A stretch of DNA of 64,000 bases from Hormiphora californensis (taxonomy: Eukaryota > Ctenophora > Tentaculata > Cydippida > Pleurobrachiidae): assembly GCA_020137815.1 (NCBI GenBank), contig CM035351.1, forward strand, positions 2,641,409 to 2,705,408, read 5' to 3'. The notes under the pieces are model-generated. The model did not search any database. It saw nothing but the letters and a program-made list of their open reading frames with translations, and was not told the DNA's origin. Positions 44,568-56,767 of the stretch are shown here, piece by piece. Numbering within the stretch: position 1 is the stretch's first letter; the number at the start of each line of letters is the position of its first letter. A program made the position numbers and the translations under genes.

Positions 44568-47500
44568 ATGTCACTGAAAACGATGCCAATCCTGTTCTTT
44601 AATCTTGGCGGGGAAATGCTCTACATATTGGACCAACGTCTCCAGGTTGACACCCCAAACCATATACTTGAATTTCTTATAACAATAATAGTTACTAGTG
44701 TTGGTATTTATTATTAACTGGACCGTTGTTTTCAGGCCCAGAACATCCCTCCTGAAAAGTGTACCAAAGTTATTCACGACATAGTGAACACCATGATTGC
44801 CAACTCCTTTATTGACGAGCTATTCAAGCCACAGGTACCTTAGTGTGTTAAGTCACATCTATAATATGTTACACCTGACTAGACCTCCTACTGAGAGTTT
44901 CTGTCTCCTCCCACTATATGCAAGTTGTTAGTACAACTCTCTCATTTTCTCATCCTTCCCTTCAGTATCGATTATATCACCCCCTTCAACACATCAAACA
45001 GCCCCTGCTCTGTAACATGTCATGTTATCAGGTTGTATACAGTAAAAGGGCAATGCGGGCTCTTTTCGACCGACTGGCACATTCCTCCATCATGAGACTC
45101 AATTCGAACAGCATGGATAAACTATTCGATCTTATGACCATGGCCGTCAAATATCAGGTCAGTCAACTACACACATAATGAGTATTGCGTGCTAGTGACG
45201 AACGTTGAATGACGATCTTGTCGCTGCAACAATTTTAATTTATGACATCTAGACGGTAGACCCCGTTAGATTGAACTTAACGTGACGCGCGAAGTCTCAA
45301 TAATGTGACAAGTGCGCGATGGTACTGTTCTGTGTTCGCGCGCGGCGCCCTGTGTGCCGACAAGCGACCCTGCTGCTTTTACATCTGCTGCTCACAGCTG
45401 TCATGTGTGAGTTATTGTGAAGGGACCAGGTGCCTGGTGCAGCAATTTTATCTGTTTGTTTACTGTTACAAGTTCTACATTCTACGGGTATCAAATTTCT
45501 CTCATCTCCCCCATTCTATCACCAGGTTTCGTTATGTCAAAGGCCCCAGGAGATCCTCTTTGTTACATTCAACCACTTGGATGCCTTGATGAATTATTGT
45601 AAGGGAGACAAGGAACTTCATGCCATGACTGTGAAACTGTTTAATGATTTCGTAGACCGCTATTCACAACTTACACCCGGACAATTCCAGTTACTCCGAT
45701 CTACCCTACTCTCATATTTTCAGGTTCGTAAAACAACATTATCAAGATTTGATTTTTTCTGAACAACTGTGATATCACAATAAAACAGTCTGGTTCCCTA
45801 ATCTTCCTTTTAACTCTGGTAGCACTCTCAATATTTCAGTGTCCTCAATTTCATTATAATCCCATTTCTCAAAGTCTCTCATAGAGTCGCCCCACTGCGG
45901 ACCAGCTGAGGCACCCCTGACACTCACCCGACTAGTCCACTCCTCCTTGCTCTTTACTTTATAGTGGTTCAGCTGGAAGATATTATTTGTACACAGTTGG
46001 GATCGTGGGTCTTGGTCGCTGCGTCAAAGTTCTCCGAGACCAGGGGTCTACCGGAGACAAAAACGGGGAAATGAATGGCCTTCATACGAAGGAAGTATTT
46101 AGGCTGAATGATCGGTTTACAAAGTCTATCCATCTGATCTCTCCTCCTAGTGTACGACTCAATAACGGGTGTTATGGGCTTCTTAACATGTCCATTACTC
46201 CCAAACCAGGCCCACCCTAACAGAACCCCACCAAACTCGGTGTACCCCTGCAACAATTCCCTCAAACTCCCACTAGAATCCCTGGTAAACAGGAACTCGT
46301 CATCATCAATCAGAGCTGTCCACTCTGAGTTACATCCATACCTGCTGAGAGCATGGACTATACCATTTTGTTGGGTTTTAACCCACCCCTGCATGTGCCC
46401 GTCTCGATAGTGGACGTCAGGCCATGGAATGAGGGTGACAATATTGGCGTTAATGTAGGGTTGTAGCACTGCTGTTAGGTTGTCTTTGGAGTTGTTGTCC
46501 AACAGGTAGAAGTGTCCTACCCCCACTATCCGGTGGTATTCAATCCACTCTCGAATGTAGCCTGCAGAGTCCTTGGTGATGGAGGTTATTGTCAAGGGGT
46601 ATACAGTGGTGGGGTTGCACTTTCTGGCCAGATCAGAATCAACTATCTCCCCACGAAGTACAAAGGAGACATCAACGAGGGAGAGGTAGACGAGGATGGG
46701 AATCAGGAGGATCATTAGCAGGGTACATCGCTTGGAAAAATGCATCATCTGAAACGGCAGGATGACAATTGTCATAAATATCAAACATGATGTATGAATT
46801 ACAAGTTTATTGCAGATTACATGGGCACAACTCTAGGCAATTCTCTCTAGTTTCAAGTCGAACAAAGGGGGAATTACAGTACGGTTCCGTTACAAAGATC
46901 GTGGATGAAAGATGATATGTACCTCGAATATCACTTCAATCTAATTGTCGTGTGATGTGTACTGTTCTAAACTGTTCTAGTTTCTACCTGGGTGCCATCA
47001 GTAATGTACCAACAAACAGTGCAGCTGTTGTCTCTCGTCTCGGTCTAGAGAGTCCCTTGATAATTTTTTATTTGAAAGCATTAACAATTAATTAATCAAT
47101 ATTATAGTTGCATTGTAAAACTATTTTAATTTGCACTCTAGCACTCTGCACTCTTGCAAAGTAACCCCTCCAAAAGTTAGATCCAACGTCGACAATGATA
47201 ATACGTAGTAGGTACATGTGCGAGAGTTTAGAACTATAACAATGATTCAGGAGCACATGATTATGCATGAGAATAGCAAGCACGTGTTAGAGCAACAGAT
47301 GTGTGCTCCGTTTTCTTGTTAAGGTCAGAGGTGGCTCACCCCTTACTCTACAACTATTTTTCAGGGGGCGATTGTTTAGAGGTGCTCACGTTACTATTAC
47401 TGTAACATGAGCACCTCTAACAGGGGTGATGTCGCTCCGCCCACACCTGGTACCCACATAGTCACATAGTCACATACTAACTGCATAGTCACACCTGATA

Positions 47501-49218
47501 CCCACATTGTACCTGATAGAGTTATAAACTAGTGGGTGACGCAGCATGAGTTGGAAGTGGGGGTTGGAGCACCGGGAGATAATGAGTAAACACACGCACA
47601 CACATTGAGCAAGCTCAGTTTAGCTAATTTCCGGCGATGATTCGGTACCTAAATTGAGCTTGCTCAATGTGTGTGTGTTTACTGACGCAGCATGGTTTTC
47701 AGGGGCCGATAATTCTCGTCAAATGACACGTGTTTATTGCAGGACCAGCACGTTAGAGTGTCTATATTCCTGAAGGATGGTCTACAAAACGACAAGGGCC
47801 GATTCATCCTTCCCTTTGGAGGAAATGTTCCACTGGGTATCGAGGTGAGATCTTAGTAGAATCCTATGTTCCCAGTCTGACCACTCTCACACCAGGCCGA
47901 AGAGATGGCTTTCTATTGTCTTGCTACGAAGTCTGACGCTCATACTGGGCCATCGCCCACAGACTGGGAACATGTCAAGCTTTCTATTGATTATAATTTG
48001 CTCAAATGAAATTCAGATTCATGACAGGAGAATCCTCTCTCTAATTACTTCTCTCACAAAAGTTTGTTCTCCCCCTAAAAGATTCCCCTCTCAGGTTCCC
48101 GGGTGTATCCGTGTTCACAAGGAGCCCATTCAGACGAAATCATTCCCAGTCCAGTACTCCTACCAAGCCTTCGGAAAGATTCCCAGTATCGAGATTGAAG
48201 GAAATAGAGCAACACCCCTCGGCAACAACATTTACTCTTCAAGTACAACTACAAATAAATCGGCGAACACAAACCAAACAACGGGCAGTGGAGCCAAAAC
48301 AAGGAAACTGGTATGTACAATGTACATTATTAATTTGGTCAATGTGGTATTACATACCTACATAGGAAGGTCCACATGCAGTGTATTAAAACAACATAGT
48401 ACACACTTAGCACACGTGTGTTTTAGTAAATTGGAACACAATGCACCAGCTGCCTGGTCTGAGTCGGATAGCTTCCTATCTCGTGGTACATGGTATACAG
48501 TTACACAGCTACATGTGTCTCTGTTTCCTACCCCCCCCCCCCCCATGATACTGACCCTTCTCCCAAACAGGAGGGTTCGGAGAGTTATGTGTGTCACGTG
48601 ATGCCCATATATGGTGTTGTATAATCCCCCCCTCGTACTGACCCATCCCCCAAACAGGAGGGTTCGGAGAGTACAGCTGAGTTGTCCATGCTGGCCACCC
48701 TCCTTGGTTCAACTGCGCCCCCTCCACCAAACGCCCTCCGAATCGACCTATTTGGGGATAGCTACTGTGAGATGGAGGATGCAAAGGATGCGGGGGCGGC
48801 TCCACTTAAAACAGAAAATGGCTGTATAAAGGTCGATGTGAAGAGAGGAGATAGAAATACACTACTAAACATCGCTAATGTGAGTGTTTTAGACCATTGT
48901 TCCCTGACCCTACTCTCATTTTGGAGGGCAGCGGTCAGAGCATTGACCTGACAGTAGCTTTTAATGTTTGACAGTTAATTACTTTTTTGGTAACGGTAAC
49001 AAACACATTGCCATCCTCTCTTTTTACACCACTCCCTCCTCCTTTCAATTAAAACTCCCCTCCTCCGCGGCAGTCCGCTCCCTCCTCCCCTTCCTCCGAC
49101 CTCCACTAATAAAACTTCCCCTCACCAGACGTTCGACTCAATGGATATCAAGGTGAAGGCGACTATGTCAAAAGGGGAGGATCTGTTATCTCTCATGGAC
49201 ACACTTGAGGATGATTAG
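44568..49218 (+). CDS. OSCP1: organic solute carrier partner 1 homologue, 8 exons
   Basis: Exons 44568-44645, 44736-44834, 45032-45157, 45526-45723, 47743-47844, 48095-48310, 48658-48879 and 49129-49218 all join in phase 0 and give 376 aa. Human OSCP1 is of similar size (about 380-390). Diagnostic stretches are NLGGEMLYILDQRLQAQNIP, MDKLFDLMTMAVKYQ, VTFNHLDALM, GQFQLLRSTLL, VSIFLKDGLQND, GRFILPFGGNVP and a C-terminal GEDLLSLMDTLEDD. The family is named from a link to organic solute transport in human cells and is common in ciliated eukaryotes; no catalytic motif is known. Intron 4 (45724-47742) contains a GT92 gene on the opposite strand. A duplicated acceptor precedes exon 7 (see findings). 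It converges with the thioredoxin-fold gene, whose end is 286 bp away. Confidence 0.93.
45775..46784 (-). CDS. GT92 (DUF23) family glycosyltransferase, one apparent frameshift
   Basis: ATG at 46784 (or MMHFSKR a few codons later) gives a short cytoplasmic N-terminus and one membrane helix (CTLLMILLIPILVYLSLV), so a type II Golgi protein. The catalytic region follows: TSITKDSAGYIREWIEYHRI, HFYLLDNNSKDN, the GWVKTQQNGIVHAL helix and the metal-binding IDDDEFLF at about residue 158. The frame stops at 45969 after HDPNCVQ. The family's C-terminal part (IFQLNHYKVKSKEEW, then WGDSMRDFEKWDYNEIED) continues in another frame to TGA at 45775, so a single base appears to be missing near 45993-46000. GT92 enzymes extend N-glycans, for example by galactosylation of core fucose; the substrate here is unknown. 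The gene is intronless, inside OSCP1 intron 4 and antisense to it. Confidence 0.85.
47586..47682. repeat. 97-bp inverted repeat in OSCP1 intron 4
   Basis: GTAAACACACGCACACACAT / ATGTGTGTGTGTTTAC plus inner TTGAGCAAGCTCA. The 12-bp phrase TGACGCAGCATG lies at 47537-47548 and immediately after it at 47683-47694. A second short hairpin (GAGGTGCTCACGTTAC...GAGCACCTC) lies at ~47377-47417. Confidence 0.6.
48933..48953 (-). mobile_element. inverted copy of the 21-bp palindrome-ended unit
   Basis: GGTCAGAGCATTGACCTGAC plus A is the reverse complement of the unit at 10301, with two changes. No clear 10-bp flanking repeat. It lies in OSCP1 intron 7. Confidence 0.45.
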
Positions 49219-49503
49219 ACACTCATAACACAATGGTTTTTAGGTTAAAAAATGGGAACCCAGAAATCTTGAATAACTTACAATCACAAACATGTTAAAA
49301 CACCATGCTCTCTCAAATATTCAAACATAAAAATCAGCATAGTGCATACTTTTGTTTTTCACCCCACCATAGTCACAATGTTGGTAAAATAATGTTCATT
49401 GGTAAAATAATACAATTACAATCACAATCTTAAATTCATGCTATTTATCACGAGAAACTGAAACTCTGAACAAATAAAACTGTACAGTTCAAATAGTCTT
49501 TTT

Positions 49504-50931
49504 TCATCTTTTATTAGACGTGAGAAGGATAAAAAGTGATACAATAATGATACCGACGAATGCCATAACAACGACAAATGTTCCAAGGTGATCACACCAT
49601 ATCCCAACAAAGTCAGCACACACATTCTTCGCGACCTCACGCCTGCAGGTAATGGGGGAAGTGTGCAGTTTAGTAAAACACACAGATTGCAAAATATGAA
49701 TATCATTTGATTTTTGGCACAATAGTTGTGTGGCCCACAACGCTCTGTGAGGGTTCGGTAGATCAAAGTAGTATATCATAGCTGCAGTTGATATGATATG
49801 AAGCAACATTTGACACTTACACACTGTAGTCTGCTGGTAGGGTAGTCCCAACTGCTTGCTTGAAACCCACCGTCAGGAATCTTTCGAAAGCGGAGACTGA
49901 TAAATCATGCATCGGCATCCAAAACATCTTATTGCCTCGAAACCTGGCGGAAATTTATTTAATTCGATATTTATTGTCACTAAGATTGTTGTTAGTAATT
50001 TAAAAGTGTGGTCGGGGATACCCGATTAACCTAAAAAGATTTGAATTCAGTAGATGTTTATTGTTTTTGTTGTTGTAAGAAGAGTGAGAATTGTGTATTA
50101 TAGTGTACACTATATAATGTATATGTACTTACAGCATTATTCGATTCGCTTGAGATATGTTGTATTTCTTTTGAATTCCTGGAAAAGATATGGAAATTAA
50201 TAACTTTAATTAAGTGCTGGCATGTGGTCAGTCTCATTCAGTGAATGATTCCCATCTCTGTTTCAATTCGCTCCCCATTCTCTCTCTTGGATTATGGAAG
50301 ATGTGTACATTGTGTATTTGAAGGGCAAATGTACATATTCAATACTGCTCACATTTGCAGATTCAATCTGAGATTGCAACTAGTATTATAGGCAACTTGC
50401 AATGTATGGACGAGTTTGGGGGACAGAGTCTCTGAGTCAGACCAGACTACTGTCCACGTGCGCGCGCCATCTGCGCGCTCAGAGATTCTGAAAATAACAG
50501 CTGAGTCATCGCGCCTTCCAAACACGTATCTTTGTTGTGGCCAAATGGCACACACGCTCGTTGTGGTCACTTATCGCTCAATGCCTGAGTACTGAGTTCA
50601 ATAAAACTCTTTTACTAAAACAGGCCGGGCAGATACATTTTCCAGCCTTGATTGTGATGTTGGGATGAGTAGTATTCAGGCAAAACGTAAGTTTGGTCAA
50701 GAAATATCCAACTAAATAGGGTTAGAAGTTCTGTCGCCTGTGAAGTACTCTCAATAAGTTGTAAATAGGCAAAATTTTCACTTGTAAAATGTATATTCCC
50801 CTCTCCTACTATTTCCCTATGCTGTTACTGTGACAGATGCCGAGACGGATGTGTCGTGAGAGTGTAATCATCAGCGACGGAAGTGTTTGTAATTTGGACA
50901 ATGCGATTTTCGTTAATTATCACAATTTTAA

Positions 50932-50987
<56 letters not shown>

Positions 50988-51564
50988 TCTCTCTCTCTCT
51001 CCCTCTCTCTCTTTATCTATCTCTCTCTCTCTCTCTCTCCCAATCTTTCTATCTTTGAAACTGTCATGTCAACTCACTTGGATGTTCATCAAGATCCAGC
51101 ATACCAAACCGGCACGGAACTGCAATACTGAAAATAAAGAAAACTGTGATGTTACAATAATTATATTTTCCAATGCTTTTTGTGAATCTTTGAAACTTCC
51201 TTGTTTATGTCAACTACTTCTCATCATAAAAGATGAAGAAGTTTTGATAAAACAACTTACCATCGGGCGGCACACTGAAGACAAGTAGCACTCACATCGA
51301 GCTCTCTCCATGGTTTAGTATACCTAGAGTGAGTTTTATAGTTTAATATAGTTATACAATCATGATAGTACTACAGCTGACGGCTACTAAAAGTGATTGT
51401 GGGTTGGCTCGATTAACTGTGAGACTTGACATTAATGACGTATCGTCTCAGTATACTTACACGATGAGAAATGCGGGTTCATTTCCATGGGCTAGTTGTA
51501 TAAACTCATTATGGGTCAAATTAGTGAGGTCAACCGGGGGGCATATCCAAACCTTGGTTTCCAT
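49504..51564 (-). CDS. thioredoxin-fold transmembrane protein lacking the CxxC site, 6 exons
   Basis: Minus-strand exons 51564-51461, 51323-51261, 51127-51078, 50178-50133, 49943-49821 and 49642-49504 join in phase with gtaagt/gtgagt donors and ag acceptors, giving 174 aa. The order matches a thioredoxin domain: VDLTNLTHNEFIQLAHGNEP, AFLIVYTKPW where the active-site strand should be, MLDLDEHPRIQKKYNISQAN (as in PDI-type VDVDE..L..KY.V), IMLFRGNKMF, then a helix. A C-terminal membrane helix (FVVVMAFVGIIIVSLFILL) ends in TSNKR. The catalytic CxxC is absent after YTKPW; the cysteines at CLQCAARC are displaced. No signal peptide is seen at the first ATG, so an upstream exon may be missing. The fold call is by my reading of the pattern, not by search. 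The longest internal intron holds a CT microsatellite. Confidence 0.6.
50938..51045. repeat. (CT)n microsatellite
   Basis: CT tract with CCCT and TTTAT interruptions, inside an intron of the thioredoxin-fold gene. Confidence 0.95.
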
Positions 51565-51640
51565 TATCGATCATAAAATCTATAAATTAGTTGTTAATCA
51601 TTAGGTGACAGGTAGAATCCAGAAATCTTCAATTAAAAAG

Positions 51641-51810
51641 AATGAATGTATGGAATGAATTATACAAAAGTCAAAGTAAGCAACCTGGACCTAAAGCTTG
51701 TCAATTTTACAGGGCACCCGCACTTCTCGAGTATCACTTTAACCAAACATGGAGAGGGGTGTGCTGCTGCATCTGTCAAGAGTACCATGATCTTGACAAC
51801 GAAGAGAAAG
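51641..51810 (+). other. ambiguous possible coding patch next to a GA tract
   Basis: All of 51641-51810 is open on the plus strand in two frames (one reading APALLEYHFNQTWRGVCCCI) and also on the minus strand. A tttacag acceptor-like site lies at 51700-51712. No frame is preferred, so no gene is claimed. Confidence 0.25.
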
Positions 51811-51817
51811 AGAGAGA

Positions 51818-51940
<123 letters not shown>

Positions 51941-51989
51941 ACATACACTTTTTAGGAATATGTATATGGTGCACTTTGCCCGGTAGAAA

Positions 51990-53580
51990 ATAAATGAAAA
52001 CTGGAGCTGTCACTGTCGGTCTGGCAATGTTAGCAATTCAATATATCAATAGGATATTTTCATTTAGTTCCGGATCCGTTTATGCAAAGAGAGTGATTAA
52101 CCAGAAAGTCATACAACAAAGTTGGGATACTGCCATGCTAGATTATGGTAGCGGTATACCACATTCAATGTTGACATAACACGTTGTTTGTAGCACAATA
52201 ACTACAAAATAGCCCGGTACCGTTTGAAAAACCACCAACAGAATATGATCAAGAGTATATTATAATATAGATAACCCCGGTTAGTAGAGGGATGAAATCT
52301 GATATACCAGCCTATTAGGCTGGTATATCAATACGATATCCACGAGGAACGGAGTGACGAGGGGAATATCGTGTGATAATCCCCGTAGGGGATTATCAGA
52401 TTTCATCACTTTACTAGCCGTGGTTATTTCTTATAAAACGACCCCGGGAATTATGAAAGGTGTGAAAACAGAGGGAGGGAATTATTTGATATACCACAGT
52501 AGACTGCGGGAAATATCAGCAGGGGGGGTGGTTTATAACAAGTCAAAACATGATGTTCCTACATTTGAGACTTCACGGGAGAACCAGAACCTAAATATGG
52601 GTGGGCACTACACAGCTATAACAAGTTGCAGTTGTGGTGCAGATCTCCATCGGCACTGGATATGGGAATGACTCTGTCTGTGAAGTCCGGCATGTGTTAG
52701 CCTGTCACGCAGATACAAGATACTGATGAGAGGAGAGAGGGAGAGATAGGAAGAGAGAGAGATCAGAGATCGAGTAGAGAGAAATAGAAAAGCAAAAGAA
52801 TCCACGCCAAACAAGAGACCCAGAGGAATTTAGAGAAGATGGGGGGGGCCATGGCACTGTAGCAATTCAATATATCAATAGGATATTTTCTTTAGTTCAG
52901 GATCCGTTATGCAAAGAGAGTGATAACCAGGAACAGAAAGTATACAACAAAGTTGAAGGATACTGCCCATGAGAATTAGGGTGGTTTTAGCGTTACCACA
53001 TTCATGTTGACATAACACGTTGTTTGTAGCACCATAACTACAAAATAGCCCGGTTTACCGTTTGAAAACCACCAACAGAATATGATCCAGGAGTTATATT
53101 ATAATATAGATAACAACGGTTAGTATAGGGATGAAATCTGATATACCAGCCTATTAGGCTGGTATATCAATACGATATCCACGAGGAACGGAGTGACGAG
53201 GGAATATCGTGTGATAATCCCCGTAGGGGATTATCAGATTTCATCACTTTACTAGCCGTGGTTATTTCTTATAAAACGACCCCGGGAATTATGAAAGGTG
53301 TGAAAACAGAGGGAGGGAATTATTTGATATACCACAGTAGACTGCGGGAAATATCAGCAGGGGGGGTGGTTTATAACAAGTCAAAACATGATGTTCCTAC
53401 ATTTGAGACTTCACGGGAGAACCAGAACCTAAATATGGGTGGGCACTACACAGCTATAACAAGTTGCAGTTGTGGGTGCAGATCTCCATCGGCACTGGAT
53501 ATGGGGAATGACTCTGTCTGTGAAGTCCGGCATGTGTTAGCCTGTCACGCAGATACAAGATACTGATGAGAGGAGAGAGG
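51990..53580. repeat. second tandem duplication (~740-bp units)
   Basis: The unit 51990-52740 recurs at 52855-53580 in the same order, starting with TTAGCAATTCAATATATCAA. The second copy's first 250 bp carries many indels while the later part is nearly identical. Both copies include the MITE-like element starting TATAATATAGATAACC (52259 and ~53100) and end in GA-rich sequence. The open stretch GGHYTAITSCSCG followed by RSPSALDMGNDSVCEVR is intact in the second copy and shifted by one base in the first; its status is unknown. Confidence 0.8.
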
Positions 53581-54424
53581 GAGAGATAGGAAGAAGAACA
53601 GAGAGAGAGATGAGAGCAGGACGAGAGAAGAGAGAGAGAGAGGAGAGAGCGAGAGAGACGGAGAGAGAGAGAGAGAGAAGACGAGGAGAGTGAAAGGAAG
53701 TGAGTGACTAGGAGATGAAGCAGGGATATCAGAGGACGTAGAGTAGAGATGGAGAGTGATGCAATTGGATACGAAGATATCGAGGATCAGAAAGAGAAAA
53801 AAGGAGAGAATATATAAAGGAAGCTACATCAGTTATCCTGAGAGAGATACAGATAGCATATTGACAGATCCGTATCGGCAGATGTTAGCTATATGAAACA
53901 GCATTGAAACTACTACGCAGTAAAAATGCTATGGAAAATTACGGAAACTATTAATCTGAGGAATCACAGAAAGAGAACTGAACAGCAATAGAAGAATAAA
54001 AATAAAAGAGCTAACTAGTATGAGAGAGAGCTAGATCGGTGAGGAAAGGGAGGGAAAGAAAGATAGAGATACTAATAATAACCCGCTATACTACGAAGAC
54101 AGATCTGACTTATAGTAAGGGAGCTATAATCGCACAGATTCTGGAGGACATATTAGAGAGTGAAGAAAGAGAAGAGAAGAGAGGAGAGAGCGAGAGGGAG
54201 ACAGAGAGGGGAGAGAGAGAGAGAGAGAGACGAGAGAGAGAAGGAGAGAGAGAGAGAGAGATAGAGAGAGAGAGCGAGAGAGAGAGGAGAAGAGAGAGGA
54301 GGAGAGGGAGAGAGAGGGAGAGAGAGAGATCGGGGAGAGAATAGAGAATGAGAGGAGGAAGAGAGATATAGAGATAGGTAGATACTATTTCCTATATAGG
54401 ATATCTACTCTCTAGCGATCTCTG

Positions 54425-54440
<16 letters not shown>
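53581..54440. other. irregular purine-rich block
   Basis: Degenerate GA-rich sequence with random interruptions and no repeat register follows the second tandem duplication, as also happens at 11546 and 19769. The R/E-rich ORF over it is compositional. A regular (CT)n tract follows at 54424-54478. Confidence 0.55.
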
Positions 54441-54478
<38 letters not shown>

Positions 54479-54993
54479 CTTTTCTCTCTCGCAAAGCACA
54501 CACAGAGTTGGGAACTCCAAAACTAGAGAGCCCATTTTCTAGCTCTTAGAGTGTTTTTAGGCAGACAGAAGATCTACATGTGACAGCAATATCATACTAT
54601 AAGGAATGATAACAAACATCCATGAATTTTACCATTATGTTACCTTGTTCGACCCTCCCTTGACCCTCCCTTCCACAAAACAACCATAATGTAGCAGAAC
54701 GAACTAAAAGATTTATCAACTCGACAGGGAGGAATGCATGGCAGTACTGCAGCAGGTGTCTGAACCGTAGTTCTCGGGCCATGGGACACGCGTAACAAAT
54801 ATCATGAGAACGGCAGGGATATTGGGACTTCTGACAATTGTGGGAAAGATGAGAAATGTTAACTGTGTGTGATAGATCCCGTGACTGCATTTTGAAATTT
54901 GGCTTTATATGTGATTTGATAAGAGTATTAAATAGCCAATTAAATTTAGGCAACAGCTCTATAAATTGTGGGATAATTAAGGGCTGGTTATAA

Positions 54994-55317
54994 GTGATAA
55001 GGGGTGATCATCATTATGATTTATTATATGTTTATGATCACTTGACGCATAATCGGAAGGTGTTTATGTGGTGGGTTAGATTGGATAACCATGGGAATTT
55101 ATTAACTTCAACGAAACATCCACAAAACACAAAATTAAGACTTCCGCATGAGCCATTAATTTGCCTAATAACAGCTGTTCCTCGCTTCATGACAACTTTA
55201 TTTTCGTCCCGAGAGCAGAAGACAGAAAATAGCATAACAGTAATAATTCAGGGCGTCTCATTCACCAGAGATAGGTTGCAAAATTATAATACTAGGGTAG
55301 TATTATACTTAGTATAA
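54994..55317 (+). CDS. possible coding segment, unknown
   Basis: The open frame has diverse composition (HLTHNRKVFMWWVRLDNHGN, then MTTLFSSREQKTENSITVII). It ends in a TAGTATAATACT repeat that supplies the stop. No splice partners are secured and no family is recognised. Confidence 0.25.
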   Translation: MIRGDHHYDLLYVYDHLTHNRKVFMWWVRLDNHGNLLTSTKHPQNTKLRLPHEPLICLITAVPRFMTTLFSSREQKTENSITVIIQGVSFTRDRLQNYNTRVVLYLV

Positions 55318-56767
55318 TACTTAGTATAATACCCTATAGTAGTATAACATACTAGGGTACTTTCATCCAAGACCAAATCCAAGTTTGTGCTCGAATAAAC
55401 ATTATAACATACAGTACTATATTATTCGGCCACATGAACATAATAATAAGGCTTCAAGAAATGTCACAATCAGTAATCACGTACTATAGAGGGAGAAAAA
55501 CAGAAAGAGAAATGGAGATCGACAGAGACGCATGGTGCATGCTAGGGGTTTCACCTTTCTATATCTCTATCTCTATCTCTATCTCTATATCTTGATCTCT
55601 ATCTCTATATCTCTACGATCTATCTCTATAGTTGTCAGTCGCATATATCTAGGATCATCCGTATGCTATCGCACATATCTTCCCGCATGTTTTATGTTAC
55701 TAGACGTCTCAATATTTGGTGACAGCCAACAATTCAACCATGGTTTACTGTTTACCAAATTCAAAGGACCAGTACGACTAAATCGAGCTGTCAGGAGAGA
55801 AAGAGAGAAGAACTTGCTGTCAAGAAAAGTTCTGTATATCTGCCAAAAGAACTGCGAGATTGAGACGGGGAGGACATGAATAGATGTTAAAATCTACTAG
55901 TAGTAAGACAGTTGTTGTTGTTCATATTTTATCTCGCCTGCAGGGGCTTTTCTGATTGCTCTATTTCGTGTTAGTAAGACTTAAAAGGACACTTATTTCT
56001 ATACCGTGCAACGTGCCAAGTTTATTGTGAACAGAACCTGTATTTATTGCAGGAAATAATGAGGAATAATATTATATAATGCCGTCCCTGTCAGAGAAAT
56101 GATATTATGTATGTCTTAGGCGAGAGATGAAAGAATAGTTATTGTACTTACGCTGTTCACTAAATTTCTGTCGATTTACCAGCAGGTACATATGTAAACC
56201 TTGCATAAGAACTCTCATGGTACCTTTTATACGATTAAAGTAGAACTACCGATTACTTACTGCATAATTCTAATTCTCTAGGAATTGTCGATTCAAAATT
56301 TACCACAAAACGCTGCAACCGGAACCCCAAGTGCTTCTGTGGAGTGTGGTCTTACTCGCGTATAGGTCTCAATCAAGCTGTTTTGGAAAATAACAGCACA
56401 CAAAAGCTCCAACGTCCCTAATCCTAACCCTACTTTAGCCCTAACCCCGCTGGCCCTGATGCGGGGTCTGTAGCATAAAGAATTTTTTGAAAATGCTACT
56501 GACCCTATTGCAGCGCAGGATAAGGCAGCGCTTTTCAAAAGAAAAGCAAAAGCGCTTTTCAGTTTTCACAAAGAAGTTTCAAGCTCCTCAAAAACGTCGC
56601 GTTTAAAACAGAAAAGTTCTAAAAAAATTCCAAAAATGTGTTCGAGGCGCGCGCGGCGTTCATGGGACGCGCAGATTTGGTATTTGCGCGTCGGAGCAAA
56701 ATCGAGTGCGGATGTCTTTTTTTATATTTAAAAAACGCTTCAAAAAATTTGTCTTTTTTTCAAAACG
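55318..56767. other. mostly non-coding; TATCTC repeats
   Basis: TAGTATAATACT repeats at 55290-55345 and (ATCTCT)n at 55558-55630. An open patch at 55690-55790 (SIFGDSQQFNHGLLFTKFKG) could be an exon but has no supported ends. 56280-56767 is GC-variable repeat-like DNA preceding the retroelement. Confidence 0.4.
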
